Below, piece by piece: positions 24,911 to 32,422 of a stretch of 40,412 bases of DNA; position 1 is the stretch's first letter; the number at the start of each line of letters is the position of its first letter. This DNA is from an uncultured Oscillospiraceae bacterium. Lineage in GTDB: Bacteria > Bacillota > Clostridia > Oscillospirales > Oscillospiraceae. The notes beneath the pieces were generated by a model. That model did not search any database. It worked only from the letters and a program-made list of their open reading frames with translations, and had not been told where the DNA came from. The stretch covers positions 1 to 40,412 of the forward strand of contig CAKTHQ010000020.1 of NCBI GenBank assembly GCA_934565415.1, read 5' to 3'. The position numbers and the translations under genes are program-made.

Positions 24911-26212
24911 ATGGAAGTTAAAGTCATCGGGGCTGGGCTGGCCGGATCGGAAGCCGCCTGGCAGCTGGCCAAGCGGGGCATTTCCGTAAAGCTGTACGAA
25001 ATGAAGCCCACAAAGATGAGTCCTGCCCACCACTCAGAGGACTTTGCGGAGCTGGTCTGCTCCAATTCCCTCCGGGGAGACCGGCTGGAAAATGCCGTGG
25101 GCCTGCTGAAAGAGGAGCTGCGCCGGTGCGGGAGCCTGATTTTGGAGTGCGCCGAAGCCACCCGGGTAGAGGCCGGGGGCTGCCTGGCCGTAGACCGGGC
25201 AGGCTTTTCCAAAATGGTCACGGAGAAAATCAGGGGGAACCCCCTCATCACCGTCGTTTCCGAAGAGGTGACCGGTGTCCCCGAGGGGCCGGTGATCATT
25301 GCCACGGGACCCCTGACCTCCGACAAGCTGTCCACAGCCATTGGGGAATATTTTGGGGCGGACTATCTCCACTTTTTTGACGCAGCGGCGCCCTTGGTGA
25401 CTGCAGAGTCCGTGGATATGGATCTGGCCTGGTGGCAGAGCCGTTACGACCGGGGAACACCGGATTATGTAAACTGTGCCATGGACAAGCAGCAGTATGA
25501 GGCCTTTGTAAAAGAACTCATCTCCGCCCAGGAAGCGGAGGTCCACGGATTTGAAGACAAGCGGGTTTTTGAGGGCTGTATGCCGGTGGAGGTTATGGCA
25601 CGGCGGGGCATGGATACCCTGCGCTACGGCCCCATGAAGCCTGTGGGCCTGACGGACCCCAAAACCGGGGAGGAGCCCTACGCTGTTTTGCAGCTGCGGC
25701 AGGACAACGCCGCCAAGAGCATCTACAACCTGGTGGGCTTCCAGACCCACCTGAAATTCGGGGAGCAGAAGCGGGTATTTTCCATGATCCCGGCCCTCAA
25801 AAACGCGGAATTCGTCCGCTACGGGGTCATGCATCAGAATACCTTTTTGCAGAGTCCCAAGCTGCTGGATCGGTACTATGCCGACCGGCGGAATCCGATG
25901 GTCGCCTTTGCCGGGCAGATGACAGGTGTAGAAGGGTATGTGGAGTCCACTGCTTCCGGCTTCCTGGCCGCGGTAGCTATGGCCGCCAAGGTACAGGGAA
26001 GAGAAATCCCGGATTTCCCCAAAACCACCGCCATCGGGGCTTTGGGCCTGTATATCAGCGACAGCAGCATCGAAAATTTTCAGCCTATGAACGTGAATTT
26101 CAGCATCATTTCGTCCCTTAACTATCGGGTGCGGAAGAAAGCGGAAAAGAATCTGGCAATTTCTCAGCGGGCCCTGGAGAAAATCGACGAGCTCCTGGCC
26201 CAAGGATTTTAA
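24911..26212 (+). CDS. trmFO: Folate-dependent tRNA (uracil-54) methyltransferase
   Basis: TrmFO makes the T-loop ribothymidine (m5U54) of tRNA using methylenetetrahydrofolate and FADH2. The 433-residue product has the FAD Rossmann motif GAGLAGSEA (residues 7-15), the conserved VCSNSLRGD segment and DYVNCAMDK, two segments whose cysteines are implicated in catalysis in the family. The C-terminal FAD site (AGQMTGVEGYVESTASG) is also present. It starts 4 bases after the topA stop, with AAGGAG inside the topA end as ribosome site, so translation is probably coupled. Confidence 0.97.
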   Translation: MEVKVIGAGLAGSEAAWQLAKRGISVKLYEMKPTKMSPAHHSEDFAELVCSNSLRGDRLENAVGLLKEELRRCGSLILECAEATRVEAGGCLAVDRAGFSKMVTEKIRGNPLITVVSEEVTGVPEGPVIIATGPLTSDKLSTAIGEYFGADYLHFFDAAAPLVTAESVDMDLAWWQSRYDRGTPDYVNCAMDKQQYEAFVKELISAQEAEVHGFEDKRVFEGCMPVEVMARRGMDTLRYGPMKPVGLTDPKTGEEPYAVLQLRQDNAAKSIYNLVGFQTHLKFGEQKRVFSMIPALKNAEFVRYGVMHQNTFLQSPKLLDRYYADRRNPMVAFAGQMTGVEGYVESTASGFLAAVAMAAKVQGREIPDFPKTTAIGALGLYISDSSIENFQPMNVNFSIISSLNYRVRKKAEKNLAISQRALEKIDELLAQGF

Positions 26213-26234
26213 ACAAGAGAGGAAGGGAACGCGA

Positions 26235-27272
26235 ATGAAGATCATCCTGGATGCGATGGGCGGCGACCTGGCCCCCGAGGCGCCGGTATTGGGTGCCATC
26301 GAAGCAGTCAAGGCCTACGGGGCGGAGATTACCCTGGTAGGCCGCAGCGGGGAAATACTGGAGATTTTGCAGAAGCACGGCTATTCCGACCTGCCGCAGG
26401 GCATGGAGATTGCCGGGGCGGAGGATGTAGTGGATATGCACGACGACCCCGGCACGGTGATCCATAAGCGGAAGAATTCCTCTATGATTATTGGCCTGCG
26501 GCTCCTGGCAGAGGGGCAGGGGGATGCTTTTGTTTCCGCCGGGTCCACCGGTGCCTTGCTCAGCGGGGCTACCCTGATCGTCAAACGGGTCAAGGGCATC
26601 CGCCGGGCTTCCATGGGCCCCGCCATGCCCAATAAGGCCGGGGGGCAGACCGTCATTGTGGACTGCGGTGCCAATGCCGAGTGCACTCCGGAGTTCCTGC
26701 TGCAGTTCGGCCTGGTGGGTACGGTGTATGCAAAAAGCAAGCTGGGTATCCAGAATCCCAAAGTGGGCCTTTTAAATATCGGCACCGAGGACAGCAAGGG
26801 AACGGATTTGCAGCGAGATGCCTACGCCCTTTTGAAGGACGCCGGGGAGAAGGGCCTCCTGAACTTCGTGGGCAACGTGGAAGCGCGGGATGTGCCCCTG
26901 GGGGCCGTGGATGTAGTGGTGTGCGACGGTTTTTCGGGCAATGTGCTGCTAAAATCCATTGAGGGCACGGCTATGTTTATGGGCAGCCTTATGAAAAAGA
27001 TGTTCAAAAAGAACGTTTTTTCTAAGCTGGGTTACCTGCTGTGCGCTTCCGGTGTAAAGGATATGATGAAGCTTCTGGATTACCACGAAATTGGCGGCAC
27101 TCAGTTGCTTGGCATTCAGAAGCCGGTTATCAAGGCCCACGGAGCATCCGATGCCCTGGCCTTCCGGAACGCCGTTAAGCAGGCTATGGACGCAGCCGGC
27201 CAGGACCTGACCCCGGAGCTTACAAAAATGCTGGCAGAGCTTGCCAAATATAAGGAGCAGACAAATACATGA
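26235..27272 (+). CDS. plsX: Acyl-ACP:phosphate acyltransferase PlsX
   Basis: PlsX makes acyl phosphate from acyl-ACP for the first step of phospholipid synthesis at the membrane surface. The 345-residue product begins MKIILDAMGGDLAPEAPV, the family hallmark, and carries SAGSTGALL and VVCDGFSGNVLLKS. Ribosome site AGAGGAAGG precedes the ATG. Its last codons overlap the rnc start by four bases. In many bacteria acpP stands between plsX and rnc; here it is missing. Confidence 0.96.
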   Translation: MKIILDAMGGDLAPEAPVLGAIEAVKAYGAEITLVGRSGEILEILQKHGYSDLPQGMEIAGAEDVVDMHDDPGTVIHKRKNSSMIIGLRLLAEGQGDAFVSAGSTGALLSGATLIVKRVKGIRRASMGPAMPNKAGGQTVIVDCGANAECTPEFLLQFGLVGTVYAKSKLGIQNPKVGLLNIGTEDSKGTDLQRDAYALLKDAGEKGLLNFVGNVEARDVPLGAVDVVVCDGFSGNVLLKSIEGTAMFMGSLMKKMFKKNVFSKLGYLLCASGVKDMMKLLDYHEIGGTQLLGIQKPVIKAHGASDALAFRNAVKQAMDAAGQDLTPELTKMLAELAKYKEQTNT

Positions 27273-27952
27273 TTAAAGATTTGGAAGAAGCCATCGGCTA
27301 TCGATTCCATAACATTACCCTTTTGCAGAATGCCCTGACCCATTCCTCCTATGCCAACGAGCGGTGGCACAATAGCCTGCTGAGCAACGAGCGGCTGGAA
27401 TTCCTGGGGGACAGCATTCTGGGAATGCTGGTGGCGGAATACCTGTACCGCAGCTTCCCGGACCGCCCGGAAGGGGAGCTGACAAGAATGCGGGCCGATA
27501 TGGTCTGCGAAAAGACCTTGGCCAAGGTTGCCCACCAGATCCACCTGGGGGACCACCTGATGCTGGGCCACGGAGAAGAGCAGGGGGGCGGCCGCAGCCG
27601 GGACAGCATCCTGGCCGACGCCGTAGAGTCCGTCATCGCCGCCAGCTTTCTGGATGGCGGCCTGGATGCTGCCAAGAAATTTATCAAGACCTTTATCCTG
27701 GTAGAGGTCCCGGTAACCCAGCTCCATAATGTGGACTACAAGACCAAGCTCCAGGAGCTGGTACAGCAGAAGAAAAACCAGGTCCTATCCTATGAGCTCA
27801 CCGACGAGCAGGGCCCGGACCACGACAAGCACTTTGCCGTTTCCGTCTCCCTGAATGGAGAGGTGGTAGGCAAGGGCGAGGGCCGCAGCAAAAAGCGGGC
27901 CGAGCAGGAAGCCGCCAGAAACGCCATCGATGTGCTGTTTCCGGGGAAATAA
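27269..27952 (+). CDS. rnc: Ribonuclease III
   Basis: RNase III cleaves double-stranded RNA, including rRNA precursors. The 227-residue product has the endonuclease domain with signature NERLEFLGDSILGMLVAEYLY and the second acidic cluster DSILADAVESVIAA. A C-terminal double-stranded-RNA-binding domain starts at about residue 155 and ends in the KKRAEQEAARNAI helix. It is the last gene of the long operon and starts within the plsX end (ATGA overlap). Confidence 0.97.
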   Translation: MIKDLEEAIGYRFHNITLLQNALTHSSYANERWHNSLLSNERLEFLGDSILGMLVAEYLYRSFPDRPEGELTRMRADMVCEKTLAKVAHQIHLGDHLMLGHGEEQGGGRSRDSILADAVESVIAASFLDGGLDAAKKFIKTFILVEVPVTQLHNVDYKTKLQELVQQKKNQVLSYELTDEQGPDHDKHFAVSVSLNGEVVGKGEGRSKKRAEQEAARNAIDVLFPGK

Positions 27953-27953
27953 G

Positions 27954-27992
27954 AAAAGCTGCGATCCGGTGGTTGCCGGGTCGCAGCTTTTT
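27954..27992 (+). terminator. Terminator of the ktrB-rnc operon
   Basis: An 11-bp stem (27954-27964 with 27981-27991) extended by an inner CCGG pair ends in a T5 run. It begins 2 bases after the rnc stop. Confidence 0.9.
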
Positions 27993-28048
27993 GTAGGATA
28001 GCCGGTGCGTGTATACAAGCTCACGGAAGCCGGGCTTACATGGCCGGC

Positions 28049-28330
28049 TTACAAATCACCACAGGAAGATGCACAGCTTCCGTCCGTTTTCTCCCTGGTG
28101 GCCAGAATTGCCCCCCCGATATGCCTGCTCCAGCTGGGCGCGGACGGTCTCCTCGTCGTATTTCATGGCATTGTTGGCAATAATGCTTGCATATCCGTGA
28201 GCAAACAGGAAAATCGTCAGGAAAATCTTCTTGGTCTGTACCATGCTCATATCCAGGGCCTTCTGCATGGCAGAAAGAATGGGGGCCAGGGCCTCGTCGT
28301 CGATCAGCTCCGGCAGGGTTCTCTTTGCCT
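28049..28330 (-). pseudogene. Decayed TetR/AcrR regulator, C-terminal remnant
   Basis: The minus strand encodes about 90 residues resembling the C-terminal ligand domain of TetR/AcrR regulators: KRTLPELIDDEALAPIL, TIFLFAHGYASIIANN, YDEETVRAQLEQAYRG. An in-frame TAG comes just before this and there is no HTH part, so the 5' two-thirds of the gene is lost. A run of seven C at 28111-28117 (G on the coding strand) shifts the frame. With six, the end would read YRGAILATREKTDGS to a TAA at 28049, the more natural finish. It lies directly upstream of, and divergent from, an ABC exporter pair, the usual place for its regulator. It occupies most of the 476-base gap between rnc and the exporter. Confidence 0.72.
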
Positions 28331-28363
28331 ATGCTGTATTCCCGAAAACATCCATTTCTTCAA

Positions 28364-28392
28364 TTGAAAAAACAACCCATTTGTGGTATGAT
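28364..28392 (+). promoter_or_regulatory. Promoter of the ABC exporter operon
   Basis: TTGAAA (28364-28369) and TATGAT (28387-28392) are separated by 17 bases, 37 bases before the TTG start. It adjoins the broken end of the TetR remnant. Confidence 0.7.
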
Positions 28393-28428
28393 TCAGAAAC
28401 CGAAAGAAACTCAAAAGAGGTGGATGCT

Positions 28429-30153
28429 TTGAAACAAATCATCAAGTACATGAAGGGCTTCGAGAAGCAGTGCATCCTGGGGCCGCTGTTCAAGCTCCTG
28501 GAGGCGGGGCTGGAGCTGTTGGTGCCGTTGGTGGTAGCCAGCATTGTGGATACGGGCATCGGCGGCGGAGACAAGGCGTATATCATCAAGATGTGTCTTG
28601 TTATGATCGGCTTAGGTCTCGTGGGCCTCCTTTGCTCCGTAACGGCCCAGTACTTTGCGGCCAGCGCGGCGGTGGGCTTCTGCACCCGGCTGCGGCACGC
28701 TCTTCTGGAGCACGTTTTGGGGCTGAGCTATACCCAGATCGATACGATGGGTACCTCTACTCTGATTACCCGCATGACCTCCGATATTAACCAGGTGCAA
28801 AGTGGCGTGAACCTGACCCTGCGGCTGCTGCTGCGGTCCCCCTTTGTGGTGTTTGGCGCCATGATTATGGCCTTTACCATCGATGTCCAGTCGGCCCTGG
28901 TATTTGCGGGGGTTATCCCGGTGCTGTGCGGCATTGTTTTTGGCATTATGCTCATTACCATGCCCAAGTACAAGGGCGTTCAGGCAGGGTTGGACCAGGT
29001 GACCTCCGCTACCCGGCAGAACCTGACCGGTGTCCGGGTGCTGCGGGCTTTCTGCAAGGAGGACAGCGAAATTGCATCCTTCCAGGATAAAACCCAGGAG
29101 CTGACCCGCCGCCAGCTGCTGGCAGGGCGAATTTCCTCCCTGATGAACCCCGTGACCTATGTGGTCATCAATCTGGCAATTGTCATCCTGGTAAACGTGG
29201 GAGCTGTAAAGGTTCAGACCGGCGTTTTAACCCAGGGCCTGGTAATTGCCCTATACAACTATATGTCCCAGATTCTGGTAGAGCTTATCAAAATGGCAGA
29301 CCTCATTATCAATATGACCAAGGCCGTGGCCTGCGCCGACCGGATCGGGGCCGTCCTCTCCACCGAGAACGACCAGGCAGACGGTACAGACCACTGTTCT
29401 ATTCAGGGCGCCGTGGAATTCCGGCACGTTACCGCCCACTACGCGGGAGCCGGTGACACATCCCTGACGGACATTGATTTCCAGGTGGCGCCGGGGCAAA
29501 CCGTTGGCATCATCGGCGGCACCGGTTCCGGCAAGAGCACTCTGGTAAACCTGATCCCCCGGCTGTATGATGCGGCGGAAGGACAGGTGCTTGTCGATGG
29601 GAAGAATGTGAAGGATTATTCCCTGGAGGACCTGCGGAAGAAAATTGGCATTGTGCCCCAGAAGGCGGTGCTGTTCCAGGGCACCATTCAGGACAATCTG
29701 CTCTGGGGCAATCCCAATGCTACGGAAGAAGATCTATGGGATGCCCTGAAGGTGGCCCAGGCCGACGAGGTGGTCCGGGGCAAGGCAAAGGGGCTCCAGG
29801 AACCGGTGGAGCAGGGGGGCATGAACTTCTCCGGCGGCCAGCGGCAGCGGCTGACCATTGCCCGGGCCCTGGTGCGGCACCCCAAGATTCTGATTCTGGA
29901 CGACAGCGCTTCCGCCTTGGACTACGCCACCGACGCCAACCTGCGGATGGCCATCCGGGCTATGGAAAACCCGCCTACCACTTTTATCGTCTCCCAGCGG
30001 GCGGCCTCCGTCCGGTTTGCGGATGAAATTCTGGTATTGGACGATGGACTTTTGGTAGGCAGGGGCACCCATGAGGAGCTTCTGGAAAGCTGCCCTGTGT
30101 ACCAGGAGATCTACTATTCTCAGTTCCCCAAGGAGGTGGCTGCAAATGGCTAA
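28429..30153 (+). CDS. ABC exporter half-transporter with degenerate ATP site
   Basis: This encodes 574 residues: six membrane helices (residues about 15-300) and an ATPase domain. Walker A GGTGSGKST lies near residue 363 and the signature FSGGQRQRL near 466. The Walker B end reads LILDDSASALD, with Asp in place of the catalytic Glu, and the switch position reads SQRAAS, with Gln in place of His. These are the marks of the non-hydrolysing site in heterodimeric exporters of the TM287/288 or BmrCD kind. The start is TTG at 28429 with AAGAGGTGG upstream; the open frame back to 28231 crosses the promoter and TetR remnant and is not coding. It overlaps its partner gene by 8 bases. Confidence 0.92.
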   Translation: MKQIIKYMKGFEKQCILGPLFKLLEAGLELLVPLVVASIVDTGIGGGDKAYIIKMCLVMIGLGLVGLLCSVTAQYFAASAAVGFCTRLRHALLEHVLGLSYTQIDTMGTSTLITRMTSDINQVQSGVNLTLRLLLRSPFVVFGAMIMAFTIDVQSALVFAGVIPVLCGIVFGIMLITMPKYKGVQAGLDQVTSATRQNLTGVRVLRAFCKEDSEIASFQDKTQELTRRQLLAGRISSLMNPVTYVVINLAIVILVNVGAVKVQTGVLTQGLVIALYNYMSQILVELIKMADLIINMTKAVACADRIGAVLSTENDQADGTDHCSIQGAVEFRHVTAHYAGAGDTSLTDIDFQVAPGQTVGIIGGTGSGKSTLVNLIPRLYDAAEGQVLVDGKNVKDYSLEDLRKKIGIVPQKAVLFQGTIQDNLLWGNPNATEEDLWDALKVAQADEVVRGKAKGLQEPVEQGGMNFSGGQRQRLTIARALVRHPKILILDDSASALDYATDANLRMAIRAMENPPTTFIVSQRAASVRFADEILVLDDGLLVGRGTHEELLESCPVYQEIYYSQFPKEVAANG

Positions 30154-31891
30154 GGAAACCCAGACCGAGACCCTGAAGAAGGTTCTGAAACGGCTGAAAC
30201 GCTATACCCCCGGAATTTTGCTGTCGCTCCTCAGTGCGGCAATCTCCGTGGTTATGTCTTTGTATATCCCGGTGCTCATTGGTAAGGCCATCGACTGCAT
30301 CGTAGAAGCGGGGAAGGTGGACTTTGTTCAGATGAAGGGTTGCCTCACCGGCGTGGCAGTGTGTGCCTTGGCCGCGGGACTGGTGCAATGGGGAATGCGG
30401 GAAATCAACAACCGCATTACCTTCCAGGTGACCCGGGACATCCGGAACGAGGTCTTCCGGCACATCCAGGTATTGCCCCTGAGCTACCTGGACCAGCACC
30501 CCCAGGGGGACTTGGTCAGCCGGGTGATCTCCGATGTGGATACCTTTGCCGACGGTCTGCTTATGGGCTTTACCCAGTTTTTTACCGGCATTATGACCAT
30601 TTTGGGGACCCTCATCATTATGCTGACCATCCATCCCATTATCGCCCTGGTGGTGATTTTGGTTACGCCCCTATCCCTGGTGGTGGCGGGCTTTATCGCC
30701 AAGCGGACCTACTCTATGTTTACCCTGCAGAGCGTCACCCGGGGCGAACTCACCGGCATTGTGGATGAGGCCATTGGACAGATCAAGGTGGTCCGGGCCT
30801 TTGGCCACGAGCAGGCCAGCCTGAATCAATTCGATGAGGTCAACGGGCGGCTGGACAAGGCCTCTTTGCAGGCGGTGTTTTTCTCCTCTCTGACCAATCC
30901 CTGCACCCGGTTTGTAAACTCCGTGGTGTACGCCCTGGTGGCCCTTACCGGCGCCCTCTTCTGCCTGACGGGAGGTATTTCCGTAGGCAGCCTGACCATC
31001 CTATTAAACTACGCCAACCAGTACACCAAGCCCTTTAACGAAATTTCCGGTGTGGTAACGGAGCTGCAGAACGCCCTGGCCTGCGCGGGCCGGGTGTTGG
31101 AGCTCATCGAGGCCCCCGTCCGGACACCGGAGCCGGAGCATCCGAAGAAGCCTGAGACGGTGGAAGGCAGCCTGGAAATCAGGGACCTGAAGTTCTCCTA
31201 CACTCCGGACAAGCCCCTGATTGACGACTTTAACCTGTCCGTGAAACCCGGCCAGCGGATCGCCATTGTTGGCCCCACGGGCTGCGGCAAGACCACCTTT
31301 ATTAACCTATTGATGCGGTTCTACGATCCCCAGGGCGGCACCATCTGCCTGGACGGCGTGAACACCCGGGATATGACCCGTGCGGACCTGCGGCACTGCG
31401 TGGGCATGGTCCTGCAGGATACCTGGCTGAAGGCCGGTACCATCCGGGACAACATCTCCATGGGCAAGCCCGAGGCCACCATGGAGAAGGTCGTTGCCGC
31501 CGCCAAGGAGGCCCATGCCCACAGCTTTATCAAGCGCCTGCCCCAGGGCTACGATACGGTCATCGGAGAGTCCGGCGGCTCCCTGTCCCAGGGCCAGAAG
31601 CAGCTGCTGTGCATCGCCCGGGTGATGCTGTGCCTGCCGCCTATGCTCTTCCTGGATGAGGCCACCTCCTCCATCGATACCCGGACGGAGATCCGCATCC
31701 AAAAGGCCTTCGACACCATGATGCAGGGCCGCACCAGCTTCATCGTGGCCCACCGCCTTTCCACCATCCGGGAGGCGGATGTGATCCTCGTGATGAAGGA
31801 CGGCCACATCATCGAGCAGGGCAACCACGAGACCCTCCTGAAGCAGGGCGGCTTCTATTCCAAACTGTACGAAAGTCAGTTTGCACACTAA
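30146..31891 (+). CDS. ABC exporter half-transporter, catalytic partner
   Basis: This encodes 581 residues: six membrane helices, then an ATPase with Walker A GPTGCGKTT (near residue 375), canonical Walker B LFLDEATSSID with the catalytic Glu, and switch AHRLST. Its signature reads LSQGQ instead of LSGGQ, which fits its position facing the degenerate site of the upstream subunit. The two together form a heterodimeric type IV (ABCB-like) exporter of drugs, lipids or peptides; the substrate is not predictable. The ATG at 30146 has AAGGAGG upstream and overlaps the end of the first gene by 8 bases. Confidence 0.93.
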   Translation: MAKETQTETLKKVLKRLKRYTPGILLSLLSAAISVVMSLYIPVLIGKAIDCIVEAGKVDFVQMKGCLTGVAVCALAAGLVQWGMREINNRITFQVTRDIRNEVFRHIQVLPLSYLDQHPQGDLVSRVISDVDTFADGLLMGFTQFFTGIMTILGTLIIMLTIHPIIALVVILVTPLSLVVAGFIAKRTYSMFTLQSVTRGELTGIVDEAIGQIKVVRAFGHEQASLNQFDEVNGRLDKASLQAVFFSSLTNPCTRFVNSVVYALVALTGALFCLTGGISVGSLTILLNYANQYTKPFNEISGVVTELQNALACAGRVLELIEAPVRTPEPEHPKKPETVEGSLEIRDLKFSYTPDKPLIDDFNLSVKPGQRIAIVGPTGCGKTTFINLLMRFYDPQGGTICLDGVNTRDMTRADLRHCVGMVLQDTWLKAGTIRDNISMGKPEATMEKVVAAAKEAHAHSFIKRLPQGYDTVIGESGGSLSQGQKQLLCIARVMLCLPPMLFLDEATSSIDTRTEIRIQKAFDTMMQGRTSFIVAHRLSTIREADVILVMKDGHIIEQGNHETLLKQGGFYSKLYESQFAH

Positions 31892-31903
31892 AATGTGAAA
31901 TCG

Positions 31904-31928
31904 TAGGGGCGGCTATCAGCCGCCCCTA
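31904..31928. terminator. GC-rich hairpin after the ABC exporter
   Basis: A perfect 11-bp stem TAGGGGCGGCT / AGCCGCCCCTA with a 3-base loop lies 13 bases after the exporter stop and has no T-run. It could act as a weak terminator or mRNA stabiliser, or be a REP-like dispersed element; one copy is seen in the window. Confidence 0.55.
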
Positions 31929-31965
31929 TGGGATACGCTTTGGTAAAAAGGAAAGGAAAAACAGA

Positions 31966-32367
31966 ATGAAACAGGCGATAAGAACGCTGGCCCTCGCGCT
32001 GCTGTGTCTGCTGATAATGACCTTGGCATCCTGCGGTTCAAAGGCGAAAGGGGAAAGCACCCTGGCTCTGGGAGACGGCTGGACTGATGTTTTTCGGGGG
32101 CAGGGCGGAGAAGGGAAGACTGTGGAGCTGGTCAATGCCGCGACCAGCGGTTATGATGTACAGTTCCGGATCCTTTCCATGGAGGCCAAGGTCCTTTCCG
32201 GGCCGGAAACTGTGGTATCCGGCTACTCCTGGTCCGTGGAATGTCCAACCGTTCCCTTTGTGGTCCAGGCCCGGGCAGCGGACGGAATGAAACGGGAGTA
32301 CACTCTGGCCTATGGGGCGGACAAACCGTTGGAGGTCTGCACACCTTCGGAGAATTTGGATAAATAA
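31966..32367 (+). CDS. Small predicted lipoprotein of unknown function
   Basis: This encodes 133 residues. A signal peptide with two basic residues and a long hydrophobic core ends in the lipobox LASC (Cys about residue 24), so the protein should be lipid-anchored outside. The mature part is about 110 residues of mainly predicted beta strands, including GYSWSVECPTVPFVVQARA, and may form an Ig-like sandwich. I recognise no family. GGAAAGG precedes the ATG. It follows the ABC exporter by 74 bases, with the GC hairpin between, and is convergent with the kinase gene. Confidence 0.72.
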   Translation: MKQAIRTLALALLCLLIMTLASCGSKAKGESTLALGDGWTDVFRGQGGEGKTVELVNAATSGYDVQFRILSMEAKVLSGPETVVSGYSWSVECPTVPFVVQARAADGMKREYTLAYGADKPLEVCTPSENLDK

Positions 32368-32371
32368 CGAT

Positions 32372-32420
32372 AAAGAATCCCGCCCAGGCGCCATCAAAAC
32401 GCCGGGGCGGGAATCTTTTT
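32372..32420. terminator. Bidirectional terminator between lipoprotein and kinase genes
   Basis: A stem of about 13 bp with one A-A mismatch (32372-32385 with 32405-32418) is followed on the plus strand by a T5 run and preceded by an A-rich flank that serves the minus strand. It separates the two convergent stops. Confidence 0.82.
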
Positions 32421-32422
32421 AC

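Noticed and set aside
25034..26311. 425-residue minus-strand open frame opposite trmFO
   Set aside because: The opposite strand encodes a complete, well-conserved enzyme; the antisense product shows no family features.
28231..28428. Upstream extension of the first ABC subunit
   Set aside because: It overlaps the TetR remnant and the promoter; a TTG at 28429 with a ribosome site matches the family N-terminus.
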